DNA of 64,000 bases, taken from the NCBI GenBank assembly GCA_001411745.2, contig LIQB01000003.2:468353-532352 (forward strand), written 5' to 3'. This DNA is from Psychrobacter glacincola. GTDB lineage: Bacteria; Pseudomonadota; Gammaproteobacteria; Pseudomonadales; Moraxellaceae. A model generated the notes under the pieces. That model was not told the DNA's origin and did not search any database. It saw only the letters and a program-made list of their open reading frames with translations. The translations under genes were made by a program, and so were the position numbers. Below are positions 35,587 to 45,910 of the stretch, piece after piece; positions within the stretch are counted from its first letter, which is position 1; each line of letters starts with the position of its first letter.

Positions 35587-35946
35587 ATTTTTAAATTCCT
35601 TTAAATAAAAATGGTAGGTACATCAAACTTATTTTTAGTAAAACTGACATTCGCACTATATTTCAATATTTTTTATAATAATACTGATTATTTTACAGCC
35701 TTTCATCAAAACTGCCAGTCAAAAAAGTCTTCGCTAACAATGTCAATTTCCATCAACTTTTCACATCTTTTAAGGCCTAATAGCAAAAGCGAGTGCGACT
35801 TTTGTGCTACGATAAATTTATTAACATAGCTACTGACTCTAGCTACTGTATGATGCCCTACACTCATTTTTCAATGTTCGTATCTCATTAGATATTAATA
35901 ACCCCTTTATCTTAAATAGTTTTCTTTATATAGCGATATAGAGCTT
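35587..35946. other. Divergent intergenic region, esterase / creB
   Basis: This 360-bp AT-rich gap should hold the promoters of both divergent genes. I see several TATAAT-like hexamers (for example around 35670-35690) but no pair I would defend, and no tandem repeats or hairpin terminators. A 72-codon frame in it lacks any coding character and was not called. Confidence 0.4.
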
Positions 35947-36741
35947 ATGACCCATATTTTACTGGTAGAAGACGATCCTGCTATCGCGATGTCACTGAAA
36001 GTCACTTGCAAGCGTGAAGGCTGGCAAATCACTTGGCTTGATAACGCCAGTAGCGTATTGCCTTTTCTGCGCAATTTACATAATAGTGCTGAAGCGCAAG
36101 ATCTATCGGCGATTATTTTGGATGTTGGGCTGCCAGATGGCGATGGTCTCAGTCTCTGTCAACAAATACGCCACACCCCTGATATTGCTGGCTTAAAGGA
36201 CATTCCTATCATCTTCTTGACTGCGCGTAGCGATGAAGTCGATCGTATTTTGGGTTTAGAGATGGGCGGCGATGACTATTGTGCCAAGCCATTTAGCCCG
36301 CGCGAGTTGGTCGCCCGCCTAAAAGCCATTTGGCGACGTGAGCAATTATTGTCTCAGCAGTCTACTAATCATACAACAGCAGCAGATAATACCGTTAATG
36401 ACAATTCTTCTAGCAATATGTCGGGGCAGGCCTTAACGTTTGAATGTCAATCTGGCATCTGGCACTACCAACCGCTTAATTACTCGTTGATGTGGCAAGA
36501 GCAGAAGCTTGAGCTGAGTAACACAGAACGCAAAATCTTATTAACCTTGTTAAAAGCCCCTAATCAAGTCTTTAGCCGTGAGCAACTGCTGAGCGCTGTG
36601 AGCGACTATCCCGATCATCGCTTAGCGAGAACCATAGACAGTCATATCAAGTCCATTCGTAAGCAGCTGGCGACCGTCGATGCCAGCATTGATGTTATCC
36701 ATACCCATCGCGGCTTGGGTTACGCCTTGTGTCCCGCTTAG
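35947..36741 (+). CDS. creB: Two-component response regulator CreB
   Basis: A 264-residue OmpR/PhoB-class regulator. The receiver domain (1-120) has the acidic pair Glu8-Asp9-Asp10, phospho-acceptor Asp59 (LDVGLPDGDG) and Lys in CAKPFSPREL. A linker with a Ser/Asn-rich insert (about 140-165) leads to a winged-helix domain (about 175-260) ending THRGLGYAL. The DVGLPD motif and the CreC-type kinase immediately downstream identify it as CreB. In enterobacteria and Pseudomonas this system responds to growth medium/metabolic or cell-wall stress; no creD is adjacent here. It lies 175 bp before creC. Confidence 0.85.
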   Translation: MTHILLVEDDPAIAMSLKVTCKREGWQITWLDNASSVLPFLRNLHNSAEAQDLSAIILDVGLPDGDGLSLCQQIRHTPDIAGLKDIPIIFLTARSDEVDRILGLEMGGDDYCAKPFSPRELVARLKAIWRREQLLSQQSTNHTTAADNTVNDNSSSNMSGQALTFECQSGIWHYQPLNYSLMWQEQKLELSNTERKILLTLLKAPNQVFSREQLLSAVSDYPDHRLARTIDSHIKSIRKQLATVDASIDVIHTHRGLGYALCPA

Positions 36742-36916
36742 CTATAGTCAAAAAACTTAGAATGACTACCGTGCTATTGGGATGAATTTTACGCAGCCTC
36801 TGCGTATGCAGCACGCCAGAAAAATTTATACCAGTAGCACACTAATACAGCTGTAATAGCTTTACTGTTCATTAATTATATATTTCACTTAGCCATATTT
36901 TGCCTAAAACTGCTCT

Positions 36917-38734
36917 TTGATAACGTCAAATGACACACCGAAAAATATGAAGCATAACTCTAAAAACCCTATTAATAAGCATGCCAGCCAAAGTAATTGG
37001 TATGCAAAACTGCATCCTATCGGCACCGCGCAGCAAACAACTAAACCAAAACGACTACTGAATTTAAGTATATTTTTTAGGATTTGGCTCGCGTTGGCGT
37101 TAGTGCTGATTATCTGCGGTGTGGTCGTATTTACTCAGCTGTTTGGTTATGTCAAACCGACGGCGCAGCAAGTCATCGAAGATACGTTGTTAGATACCAG
37201 CAAATTGCTAGCGGCAAGTTTGCAGATGCCATTATCTTCAGGACAGCTATACGATGAGCAGTATCAAACTAAACTCGATGCGGCATTTATCGGCACGCCC
37301 ACGATAAGTAAAACAACAGATCCAGAATATAAAAATAAAAGCCCTAGCAGCTTTCGTATATATGTCACCGATGATAAAGGCGTTGTCATATACGACTCAC
37401 TACCCGAACCTGACAATGATGAAGGACAAGATTACAGCCGTTGGAATGATGTCTATCTAACGTTAAATGGTCAGTATGGCGCGAGAAGTACAACACTAGA
37501 TCATAATCAGCGAGATGGTACGGTGATGTATGTGGCACAGCCGATAAAGGATAACGCTGACAATCTCATTGGTATTATCAGCGTTGGCAAACCTGTCGCT
37601 AGCGTGTTGCCTTATTTAGACGATACGCGCAATCGCATGCTTATCACAGCGCTTCTCATGAGTATTGCTGCCCTTATATTAGCAGGACTGGTCGCCTGGT
37701 GGCTCAAGCAAAGCATCAGCCTTGTGACCCAATATACCAGTGCACTGGCAGAAGACACCAAAAAGCCCTATTTTTACTTAGGTCATGAACTTAATAGCCT
37801 AACGGATACCATTGAGTCTATGAAACATCGATTGGAAAATCGTGCCTATGTCACCGACTACGTTCATACCCTGACCCATGAGCTCAAAAGTCCGTTAACC
37901 GCCATTCGTGCCAGTAGTGAGTTGCTAGAAGACGACGGGCTCGATAAAGAAGATCAACAGATGCTCATCCAGTCCATTGGTGAACAAAGTATCAAAATGC
38001 AGCAATTGATTGATCGGCTGCTATTACTTGCCAAAGTTGAGCAACCGACTTTTAAGCTGAATCGCCAGCTGACCCCTCTACTACCGTTGTTGCAAACCCT
38101 TGCAAAAGACAATAGCGCTAAATTGCAACAGCAGCACCTAGCGCCTATCGACATCTATCTTAATGATAAACGGGTGACTGAAACAGCGACTTTATCACCA
38201 AATACCTTGGCAAATACCAGCGTCTTCGCTGACCAGTTTTGGTTGGTACAAGTGCTGCAAAATGTATTGGACAATGCCATTCATTTTGCCGATAGCATTG
38301 TCAGTATTCATATTCATAACATCACGCAACATAGTTCAGCGCAAACTGTCACCATTGATATTTTTAATAATGGTAAATTGCTCCCTGAGTATGCCGTTGA
38401 TAAAGCGTTTGACCGTTATTTTAGCTTATCGCATCAAAGCCAAGCTGCTGAAAAAACCTCAGAGCATCTATCAAAATTTTCAGCAGAGAATAACTCAATA
38501 TCCGATACTACGCAAACACCGCCTAGCCTGTCTAGCAATACCTTAAAAAAAGGCACTGGCCTTGGTTTAACCCTTGTGAAGCAAGTTATTGAGCATCATG
38601 GCGGTCATGTTGCCATTACTAATATTCAAGCAAATAGCGATGACAGTAGTCACAATAGTAATGAAAACAATGCTGCTATTAAGCAATATTCAGGCGTGAT
38701 GATTAGTATTACCTTGCCTTTAGCTAAACAATAA
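36917..38734 (+). CDS. creC: Sensor histidine kinase CreC
   Basis: A 605-residue inner-membrane kinase; the start may be the ATG at 36947 rather than the TTG at 36917. After a first membrane helix (about 50-72), the periplasmic sensor contains EDTLLDTSKLLAA, RIYVTDDKGVVIYDS, DYSRWNDVYLTLNGQYGARST and IGIISVGKPVASVLPY, the CreC signature. A second helix (about 240-262) and HAMP-like linker precede the H box YVHTLTHELKSPLTAIRASS, N box LQNVLDNAIHF, and G boxes around FDRYFSL and GTGLGLTLV. The ATPase domain has a Ser/Thr/Asn-rich insert of about 50 residues between the F and G boxes, unusual for the family. It forms an operon with creB. Confidence 0.9.
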   Translation: MITSNDTPKNMKHNSKNPINKHASQSNWYAKLHPIGTAQQTTKPKRLLNLSIFFRIWLALALVLIICGVVVFTQLFGYVKPTAQQVIEDTLLDTSKLLAASLQMPLSSGQLYDEQYQTKLDAAFIGTPTISKTTDPEYKNKSPSSFRIYVTDDKGVVIYDSLPEPDNDEGQDYSRWNDVYLTLNGQYGARSTTLDHNQRDGTVMYVAQPIKDNADNLIGIISVGKPVASVLPYLDDTRNRMLITALLMSIAALILAGLVAWWLKQSISLVTQYTSALAEDTKKPYFYLGHELNSLTDTIESMKHRLENRAYVTDYVHTLTHELKSPLTAIRASSELLEDDGLDKEDQQMLIQSIGEQSIKMQQLIDRLLLLAKVEQPTFKLNRQLTPLLPLLQTLAKDNSAKLQQQHLAPIDIYLNDKRVTETATLSPNTLANTSVFADQFWLVQVLQNVLDNAIHFADSIVSIHIHNITQHSSAQTVTIDIFNNGKLLPEYAVDKAFDRYFSLSHQSQAAEKTSEHLSKFSAENNSISDTTQTPPSLSSNTLKKGTGLGLTLVKQVIEHHGGHVAITNIQANSDDSSHNSNENNAAIKQYSGVMISITLPLAKQ

Positions 38735-38896
38735 AGGCTTGGATAATATAGACAGTTACTCAAATTAATTAAATTATTTTCGATTAGGATTAATGACAAT
38801 TCATTAAACTTCCATCATTCCTACACAGGTTTTCTATCTGCTTGTTTTACGATAGCGTTATTCAAATTCGTAACCCCTATTAAGGATAGAAAGGCC

Positions 38897-39097
38897 ATGA
38901 AAGACGCTATTGAACAAAATCAAATTATAAAAAACTGTTTAGGCGGTAGTCGTCATTTTTGCCTACAAGCGCTGTCAGGTGAAGGGATTGATAGTATCGC
39001 TTTTGGGCATTGGTTAGCCATTCCCAGTCAACAACTGCTATTGGTATTTCGCCACCAGCAATGTGTGGCTATTGACCACTATCAAGTAGCGGCTTAA
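38897..39097 (+). CDS. Small hypothetical protein
   Basis: A 66-residue protein preceded by a good ribosome-binding site (AAGGATAGAAAGG) ahead of the ATG. It has no signal peptide or membrane segment and contains two Cys (C14, C22) and several His. I do not recognise the family. It lies 162 bp downstream of creC, probably as its own unit or at the end of that operon, and ends before a terminator shared with aroC. Its coding status rests mainly on the ribosome-binding site and position. Confidence 0.55.
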   Translation: MKDAIEQNQIIKNCLGGSRHFCLQALSGEGIDSIAFGHWLAIPSQQLLLVFRHQQCVAIDHYQVAA

Positions 39098-39171
39098 AAA
39101 TTCATTCAATTTACTGATTAAACCTTATCAACTAAGTTGCTGGCTTGTTAATTATTTATAAAAAATCAGTC

Positions 39172-39229
39172 AAAAAAACCCTCTATCATATCTAGTTAGA
39201 AACGCTGGTTAGAAATGATAGAGGGTTTA
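39172..39229. terminator. Bidirectional terminator between small ORF and aroC
   Basis: Stem AAACCCTCTATCAT / ATGATAGAGGGTTT around a loop of about 25 nt, with A/T runs at the outer ends on both strands. It separates the convergent genes. Confidence 0.8.
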
Positions 39230-39248
39230 TAATTTTGCGGTAAATAAT

Positions 39249-40352
39249 CTAAGTAATAGATGCTACTGGCGGCTTAACATCCGCATTTTGACCGCGATGA
39301 CGAAGATAATGATCGAGCAAGACGATAGCCAGCATGGCTTCTGCGATAGGCGTGGCACGTACACCAACACAAGGATCATGACGACCTTTAGTGAGCATAT
39401 CAACCGACTCGCCTTGTGTATTGATACTCTTGCCAGCCGTCGTAATACTAGAGGTTGGCTTAAGCGCGATACTGACACGGATGTCTTGCCCTGAAGAGAT
39501 ACCGCCCAAAATACCACCAGCATGATTTGCAGTAAAACCGTCTGGCGTCAGCTCATCACGAGAGCTATGACCGAACTGTCCTGCCACGGCCATGCCGTCG
39601 CCGACCTCAACGCCTTTTACGGCATTGATGCTCATCATCGCATGGGCAATATCTGCATCCAAACGATCAAATACTGGCTCGCCAAGTCCGACTGGCACAC
39701 CGCTAGCGATAACCTCTAGGCGTGCCCCGCAGCTAGTGCCTTCACGGCGCAAACTGTCTATCAAGGTCTCAAAACGACTGACAGCATCAACATCGGCGCA
39801 AAAAAACGGATTGCTATTCACAAAGTCCCAATCAATTTGGCTTGAGTCTAGGACATTGCTGTACTCATTGCCAATTTGGGTGACATGACCACGGACTTGC
39901 ACACCTAAGCGCTCTTGTAGATATTTCTTAGCGATAGCACCTGCCGCCACGCGCATCGCAGTCTCGCGCGCTGAGGAGCGCCCGCCACCACGATAATCAC
40001 GAAAGCCATATTTCATGCTATAGGTGTAGTCGGCATGACCGGGGCGAAATGTGTCTTTAATCTCGCCATAGTCTTTGGATTTTTGATTGGTATTACGAAT
40101 CAGCAGACCAATAGACGTACCAGTCGTCTTACCCTCAAACACCCCAGAGATAATCTCAACCTCATCGGGCTCGCGGCGCTGGGTAGAGTATTTAGACGTG
40201 CCCGGTTTGCGGCGATCTAAATCTATTTGCAAATCATCTGCAGATAAGGCTAAACCCGGTGGCACGCCATCGACGATTGCCATGAGACCTGCACCATGCG
40301 ACTCGCCACACGTGGTGACCGTAAAAACCTGTCCAATGCTATTGCCTGCCAT
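39249..40352 (-). CDS. aroC: Chorismate synthase
   Basis: A 367-residue chorismate synthase. The three family signatures are present: [18 protein letters not shown] near the start, [24 protein letters not shown] at about 125-150, and [17 protein letters not shown] plus ARHDP-like [19 protein letters not shown] near the C-terminus. The enzyme converts EPSP to chorismate with reduced FMN as the last step of the shikimate pathway in the cytoplasm. It lies downstream of prmB on the same strand with a gap of about 100 bp, an arrangement seen in many proteobacteria. Confidence 0.98.
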   Translation of the reverse strand: MAGNSIGQVFTVTTCGESHGAGLMAIVDGVPPGLALSADDLQIDLDRRKPGTSKYSTQRREPDEVEIISGVFEGKTTGTSIGLLIRNTNQKSKDYGEIKDTFRPGHADYTYSMKYGFRDYRGGGRSSARETAMRVAAGAIAKKYLQERLGVQVRGHVTQIGNEYSNVLDSSQIDWDFVNSNPFFCADVDAVSRFETLIDSLRREGTSCGARLEVIASGVPVGLGEPVFDRLDADIAHAMMSINAVKGVEVGDGMAVAGQFGHSSRDELTPDGFTANHAGGILGGISSGQDIRVSIALKPTSSITTAGKSINTQGESVDMLTKGRHDPCVGVRATPIAEAMLAIVLLDHYLRHRGQNADVKPPVASIT

Positions 40353-40456
40353 ATTTATCCTTAAATAAATGAAGTCAATTTTTGAGTATCGCGTAAATCT
40401 CGATGGTTTTATTACTCAACAGTTCTAGTACTCGATAGCTCTATTACCTGACAGTT

Positions 40457-41623
40457 CTATTGAATGCTATCTAACAGTTGCACGTAAGCATTGAACAGCT
40501 CACGATGCGCCATGAGCTCATCATAGGTAATCGCAAAGACACCGTGACCACCGTGGGCAAATTTCAACCAATCAAACTGGATTTCAGGATAGGCTTGCTT
40601 TAATGCCCACTCACTATCACCTACTTCACAAACTAACAAGCCTTCTGGACTTAGATAATCTGGCGCTTCAAACAAAATACGATGCACCAAATCCAGCCCA
40701 TCTTGACCCGCGGCTAGCGCATGCTCTGGCTCATATAAAAATTCAGGTGGCAGCTCTGCCATAATAGCCGCATCAACATACGGCGGATTGGTGACGATCA
40801 GCTCATACTGGTGTTCAGCAGGAATCTTAGCAAATAGATCGGACTCAATCACATTAACCTGATGCCCAAGATCATGATGATCGACGTTAACCATGGCTAC
40901 TTCAAGCGCACTTTTATCGATATCAACAGCATCAACCAGCGCATCAACGAAACGCGTCGCAAGCGCAATAGCAATACAACCAGAGCCCGTGCATAAATCT
41001 AAAATACGCTCAGGCTGTGACAGCTGCTTGACCTCTAAACCGTGATCATAAAATGCAGCAGCCTGCTCGTTGACGCTCTTACCAAGTGGCTTGGCAAGCT
41101 CATTGACATCAAAATATGGATGGAACTGCTGACGAATCAATTCTGCAATAGGCGATCTTGGAATTAATACACGCTCATCGACATAAAAAGGCAAATCACA
41201 GAAGTATGATAAATTAATCAAATAGCTTAATGGTTTACGCTCAGCGATACGCTCTTCTAACAAACTCAGTACCAACTGCTTCTCTGAGGTGGTCAAGCGA
41301 CAATCGAGAATCTGCTCATTGGCTGACCAGTCTAAAGCCAGAGAATGCAAAACAATGGCGGATGCTTCAGCAAACTCATCGGTGGTGCCTTGTGCAACGA
41401 CCACATCATAATTACGGAGCTGGGTGACCGAAAAGCGAATAAAATCACGAATACTGACCAATTGCTCGCGGGCCTCTTCTAATTCTGCAGGCAAATTGGC
41501 AAATTGCTCGTCTTCACCCAGAATCCCACTCTCTAAATCAAACACCATTTCACTCTCTAGACCATCGTCATTGAAGTATTGATTTTGAAACTCTTCTGCG
41601 CTCATTGTTTGGTCTTCTGACAT
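40457..41623 (-). CDS. prmB: Ribosomal protein L3 glutamine methyltransferase PrmB
   Basis: A 388-residue N5-glutamine methyltransferase. The SAM-binding region has ILDLCTGSGCIAIALA, and the catalytic NPPYVD motif lies at about residue 283. The C-terminus carries GLLVCEVGDSE and FDWLKFAHGGHGVF, which fit PrmB rather than PrmC. It is about 70 residues longer than E. coli PrmB at the N-terminus; that extension is acidic and may contain a misplaced start, although no better start is obvious. It modifies uL3 during ribosome assembly. It probably shares transcription with aroC. Confidence 0.88.
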   Translation of the reverse strand: MSEDQTMSAEEFQNQYFNDDGLESEMVFDLESGILGEDEQFANLPAELEEAREQLVSIRDFIRFSVTQLRNYDVVVAQGTTDEFAEASAIVLHSLALDWSANEQILDCRLTTSEKQLVLSLLEERIAERKPLSYLINLSYFCDLPFYVDERVLIPRSPIAELIRQQFHPYFDVNELAKPLGKSVNEQAAAFYDHGLEVKQLSQPERILDLCTGSGCIAIALATRFVDALVDAVDIDKSALEVAMVNVDHHDLGHQVNVIESDLFAKIPAEHQYELIVTNPPYVDAAIMAELPPEFLYEPEHALAAGQDGLDLVHRILFEAPDYLSPEGLLVCEVGDSEWALKQAYPEIQFDWLKFAHGGHGVFAITYDELMAHRELFNAYVQLLDSIQ

Positions 41624-41988
41624 ATCGCACCTTGCTGATTACATGTTCACTGACTACATGCGGATGGGTTAAAACGCCTTTTATTAAAAGCCGATCTATT
41701 AAATAAAAATTTATTCACCATTATAGACATAAACGCTAAGTTGCGCCAATTTTTGCAGTTTTATATTCATAAAAATGGTTTTAAAAACAACGTGAATAAT
41801 TAGGATTGTAAGTAAGAATAGCGCATCATCTTATGCATACCCTCGCTCAGTTATTGCCCAACTGTAGTGAATACGTCAACGGTTGACGTTTGGCAAGACT
41901 TTAATGAAAAAAGATGTGTCAAAAGTTTGCGAAGCATTCAAATTATGCGCATAATAGCCCCATTAGTTATAACCATAAGTATCCCAAT
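41624..41988. other. Intergenic region prmB / L,D-transpeptidase with inverted repeat
   Basis: This 365-bp divergent gap holds a short palindrome at 41873-41889 (ACGTCAAC-G-GTTGACGT) about 100 bp before the transpeptidase start, which could be a regulator site. I see no terminator or coding frame. Confidence 0.4.
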
Positions 41989-43353
41989 ATGATGAAAATG
42001 AAGCCTCTTATTACCGCTATATCAATTGCTATCGTTACTGCCAGTGCCAGCGCCGTTGCCGCACCTGCTGATAATACGCGCACCCTGCCAGTACGAACCG
42101 CTGACTCAATGCCTAGCATTGCCAAAAAAGTTAGCCTTGATGTACAAGAGAATCGCAGTAGCTCAATCGATGGTCGTGCTCCTGTCGTAGCCACGCCTGC
42201 CTTAAAGCCTAATGCGCCTGACCGTATGACTCAGCTGATTGACGAAAAGCAGGAAGTCGATGTAGAGACAGCGCAACAAGCAGTCAGTGCTGATAATATG
42301 ACGGTAGAAGAGCTGGCTCGTAAAGATGTGCAGTCTGATAGCACTGACGATATTAGTGAAGGTCAAGCCGTCGCTGCCCCTACCGCAGCCATATCTGATG
42401 CTAGCCCAGCAGATACTTCTATCAAAAGCATCGAAGATGTTAATGGTAAAAAACATACTACGCTGAATTTGTCGAATTACGCCAAACAAGTAAACGGTGC
42501 CACATGGACACCGAATATGAAAGTTAACTCGGCAATGACAATCAAAATGCAGGCACTGCTTGATTGGAACCATGCTTCTCCTGGTGCCATCGATGGCGGC
42601 TGGGGCATGAACAGTAAAAAAGCGCTGATCAACTTCCAAACCATGAAAGGTCTGCCAGCCACAGGTAAAATGGATCAAAAAACGTGGGATGCGTTAAATA
42701 AAAATATCCCTGCCAACAAACCTGTGCTCGTGACTTACACCATCACTGAAGATGATATTAAGACCAACTTTGCCAGCACACCTGCAGGTTCAGAAGCTAA
42801 GTCAAAAATGAAAGGCTTATACTATCAAGACATTAAAGAGATGTTTGGTGAGCGCTTCCATATGGATGTGCGTTATTTAGATAAGCTGAACAAAAATAAG
42901 CAGTATAAAGCGGGCGAAACCATCACTGTTTTAAATACCCGTGCACCACTTAAGCAGCGCATTAACCGTGTGGTTGCCAATAAAGCCGATAAGACATTAT
43001 ATGCTTATAACGGCGATAAGCTGGTGGCTACTTACCCAACGACAATCGGTAGCGATGCCACACCATCGCCACAAGGTTCGTTTAAAATCATTAACAAGGT
43101 GAAAATGCCTTGGTATAAAGCAACCGTTGGTAAAGGCGCAGACAAACAAATACATATGCTACCACCAGGACCAAATAGCCCTGTTGGCGTCGTATGGATG
43201 GGCTTGTCTAAACCTTCATATGGTATTCATGGTTCACCAAAGCCTGAAGGCATCAGTCGCCAAGCCTCTGCAGGTTGTGTGCGTTTGACTAACTGGGATG
43301 TGTTAGAGGTTTATGCCAATATTGAAAATGGCGCAACCGTTGAGCTTAAATAA
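41989..43353 (+). CDS. Periplasmic L,D-transpeptidase (YkuD domain)
   Basis: The start was placed at ATG 41989, because the signal peptide (MMKMKPLITAISIAIV...AVAA) begins there; the longer frame to 41914 adds 25 unlikely residues. The mature protein has a low-complexity N-terminal region, a PG_binding_1 domain (MQALLDWNHASPGAIDGGWGMNS..FQ...LPATGKMDQKTW), and a YkuD catalytic domain with HG (YGIHGSPKP) and the SAGCVRLTNWD motif holding the nucleophile Cys. Such enzymes make 3-3 peptidoglycan cross-links or attach lipoproteins to the wall. It is transcribed alone and ends at a strong terminator. Confidence 0.9.
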   Translation: MMKMKPLITAISIAIVTASASAVAAPADNTRTLPVRTADSMPSIAKKVSLDVQENRSSSIDGRAPVVATPALKPNAPDRMTQLIDEKQEVDVETAQQAVSADNMTVEELARKDVQSDSTDDISEGQAVAAPTAAISDASPADTSIKSIEDVNGKKHTTLNLSNYAKQVNGATWTPNMKVNSAMTIKMQALLDWNHASPGAIDGGWGMNSKKALINFQTMKGLPATGKMDQKTWDALNKNIPANKPVLVTYTITEDDIKTNFASTPAGSEAKSKMKGLYYQDIKEMFGERFHMDVRYLDKLNKNKQYKAGETITVLNTRAPLKQRINRVVANKADKTLYAYNGDKLVATYPTTIGSDATPSPQGSFKIINKVKMPWYKATVGKGADKQIHMLPPGPNSPVGVVWMGLSKPSYGIHGSPKPEGISRQASAGCVRLTNWDVLEVYANIENGATVELK

Positions 43354-43387
43354 ATTGAGCTTAACTAATAAGTCATAAATAATGAAT

Positions 43388-43420
43388 AAAAAAAAGACCT
43401 TGCTATCAAGGTCTTTTTTT
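43388..43420. terminator. Terminator after the L,D-transpeptidase
   Basis: Stem AAAAAGACCTT / AAGGTCTTTTT with a short loop, with T runs on both strands. It sits between convergent genes and probably serves both. Confidence 0.92.
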
Positions 43421-43469
43421 ATGGCTGATAATCGGACTTATTCATTTAAATTGACCATATTATTCGCTT

Positions 43470-43682
43470 TTATGCCTTATAGCCTTCTTCATTACCAGTG
43501 ATGCTACCAACTTTTTTGGTAAAAAACATGCCTGCAGGGATAGATACCAAAATGCCTAATGCTACTGCTATTTGGATATGAGGTATTTCGTTAAAACCTG
43601 TGACTAAAGCGCCAATCATAAAAACGCCAATGGTAACGGTTGCTGCGATTGAATAGATAACAGAGAATAATGGCCAGTTCAT
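43470..43682 (-). CDS. Small two-helix membrane protein
   Basis: A 70-residue protein with two hydrophobic segments (about 5-28 and 36-53) and a short polar C-terminus (KKVGSITGNEEGYKA). A GAGG ribosome-binding site lies before the ATG. No family is recognised. It stands alone between two terminator-like hairpins, so it is likely a monocistronic gene; its role in the inner membrane is unknown. Confidence 0.65.
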   Translation of the reverse strand: MNWPLFSVIYSIAATVTIGVFMIGALVTGFNEIPHIQIAVALGILVSIPAGMFFTKKVGSITGNEEGYKA

Positions 43683-43936
43683 AACTTATTCCTCATTTTT
43701 ATTGTGGATATAGTACCTTTATACACTAAACCCACAAAGAAAGTAAGTATTTCCTATAAACCTGCAAGCCAGCTATAGTAGGTGACTAAGCATAAAAACC
43801 CTGTTAGGGTTAAGGTTTTTCTTGTTATTAGTTAATGATGCATAATTTTACTATTTTAAGTATTACTATTTAATGACACTGCGCTCTATTTAGTCGTAAA
43901 AAAACCATACGTTGTCCTCGTTTTATCATTACAATA

Positions 43937-45748
43937 ATGTCTTTCTTTTACTTTTTAAGAAAGCCATCTGCCATGACCTCATCTGAAAACAAACCCTCTA
44001 ATGATTCTTCAGTTATAAAAGATGCTTCAAGCACGGCCAATTATCTAGACAAAAAAGCGGCGCTATCTGACGCAGATGATAGCTCTGTACTAGATAGCAC
44101 TGTCGAACATACTAAGTCTTCAAAAAGCTCAGAGACTCGTGATGACAATGACTGTGGCGAGGATATGGCTTGTGCGCAGCCTCCTGAAACAACGATAGCG
44201 ATAAAGTCCCTTGGTGCTGACGAGGTAGTGGCAACGTTAGAAACCGCCAAGCCCAACAATGAGTCTGAAATAACTAAACTTGAAATCACTGGGCTTGAGA
44301 CATCACTATCCAATGAATCGTTAAAATCGACAACAGCGCCCAATCATAAAAATCTAGAAAATGCATCAGCAGAACATGCTCAAGCAAAAGAAGATGACGC
44401 TTCCGAGCAAACGTCTCAAGAAGATGCTGACGCTGAGGTAACGGTAGAGGCAGAGGGTATTGCCCCCGCTGATACACAGAGCACTTATCCTATCTCTGAT
44501 AACCCTCAGCAAGAAAGCAAAGCAAATAGTGACAACACAAAACCGTCCTCAATTGATAAACAGCCAGACACACCGAAAAATAATGACACTATCGTAAAAA
44601 ATACCGTGAAAGATAAAGTCGATAATCAGGAAGAGCTAGAAGACGAGATTAAAGAAAAAAAAGAAGCCAAGCTCGAATCTTATAAGCAATTTGTTGCCGA
44701 GCAATTTAGCAATCAAAAGGTAGACTATCCAGAGGTACGGGTCAGAATCGAGGCCAACGCTCTGCCTAGCAAAATGTATTTCATTATGAATATACTTTCT
44801 GCCATCATCGCCAGTTATGGGTTAGTGACCAATTCAGCTGCCGTCGTCATTGGCGCCATGTTGGTTGCCATGATGTTAGGTCCCATTACTGGCATAGCGT
44901 TAGCGATTATTGATCATCGTATGCCATTACTACGTAAATCACTGATTACGGTTATCGTCGGCGTATCATTGGTGGTATTGGTTGGTTTTATCGTCGGCTG
45001 GTTACACAAAGACCAGCCACTGACCGCAGAGATATTATCGCGCACTCAGCCAACCTCGATGGATTTAATGATTGCTCTAGCGGGTGGTACTGCTGGTGCT
45101 TATGCGATGGTTTCACCGCACCTATCAGTGGCAGTGGTCGGCGTGGCGGTAGCCACTGCATTGGTGCCACCTCTTGCCGCGAGTGGGATATTATTTGCCA
45201 ATGGCGAGACGCAGCTTGGACTTGGGGCACTGCTACTGGCGCTAACCAATATTATTGCTATCCAGTTTACCAATGCTTTAGTACTCTGGTTATTAGGCTT
45301 TCGCCGTTTGGTCGATGACGATTATAAATCAAGCACCTATTTGACTTTTTTACGCCGTAATGCGGTGACGTTATTATTGTTAGGTGGCTTGGGGACGTAT
45401 TTGACCATCAACCTACAGACCAATGCCAAACAACAGGTTTTTGAGAGTAGCGTCAAAGAAGCCATCAATAGCTACTTTATCGACAAAGGCAACGTGCTGA
45501 CCAATACTCAGTTTGATACTTCAGAAGACAATAAAGTCGTACGTGCGGTCATTCGCGGAGAGACGACGCCTACTTCATACGATGTACGGCAAATCGAAAC
45601 CGTCATTGCTCAAGATATGGCAGAGAATTTCCCTGAGTATCTACCCATTAAGCTACAGCTACGCTACTTGCCAGTACAAGTCATTGAGTCCAATCCATTG
45701 AGTCAAGATAAACTGGACGAGACTGATGCAGCGATTTTAACCAATTAG
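43937..45748 (+). CDS. DUF389 membrane protein with long acidic N-terminal domain
   Basis: A 603-residue protein. Residues 1-250 are hydrophilic, very rich in Asp, Glu, Ser and Thr, and look disordered. Residues about 265-510 hold six or so membrane segments with the DUF389 (TIGR00341-type) motifs SAAVVIGAMLVAMMLGPITGIALA and AYAMVSPHLSVAVVGVAVATALVPPLAASG. A soluble C-terminal part follows. The family is widespread but its function is not established. A later ATG at 43973 (MTSSENK) is an alternative start. It is a single-gene unit as far as visible. Confidence 0.85.
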   Translation: MSFFYFLRKPSAMTSSENKPSNDSSVIKDASSTANYLDKKAALSDADDSSVLDSTVEHTKSSKSSETRDDNDCGEDMACAQPPETTIAIKSLGADEVVATLETAKPNNESEITKLEITGLETSLSNESLKSTTAPNHKNLENASAEHAQAKEDDASEQTSQEDADAEVTVEAEGIAPADTQSTYPISDNPQQESKANSDNTKPSSIDKQPDTPKNNDTIVKNTVKDKVDNQEELEDEIKEKKEAKLESYKQFVAEQFSNQKVDYPEVRVRIEANALPSKMYFIMNILSAIIASYGLVTNSAAVVIGAMLVAMMLGPITGIALAIIDHRMPLLRKSLITVIVGVSLVVLVGFIVGWLHKDQPLTAEILSRTQPTSMDLMIALAGGTAGAYAMVSPHLSVAVVGVAVATALVPPLAASGILFANGETQLGLGALLLALTNIIAIQFTNALVLWLLGFRRLVDDDYKSSTYLTFLRRNAVTLLLLGGLGTYLTINLQTNAKQQVFESSVKEAINSYFIDKGNVLTNTQFDTSEDNKVVRAVIRGETTPTSYDVRQIETVIAQDMAENFPEYLPIKLQLRYLPVQVIESNPLSQDKLDETDAAILTN

Positions 45749-45910
45749 TTTTTTTGACCAACTGGCTTTGATGCGCTACAAATCCATCGAGCATCTGCAT
45801 GCGCAGAATAACCTAGCCGTTGTAACTCTTGTACCAAGAGCTTGGGCGTTTGTGCTAAAATCGTTTGCAAAATTATTTTACTCAATTCTATTCGCCAGTA
45901 AGGAGCCGCT

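Noticed and set aside
35611..35829. 72-codon frame upstream of creB
   Set aside because: No ribosome-binding site, no recognisable protein features, and it sits in a divergent promoter region.
43796..43830. AACCCTGTTAGGGTT hairpin with trailing T run
   Set aside because: It resembles a terminator but lies between divergent genes where no transcript is expected to end; it was left out of the features as uncertain.
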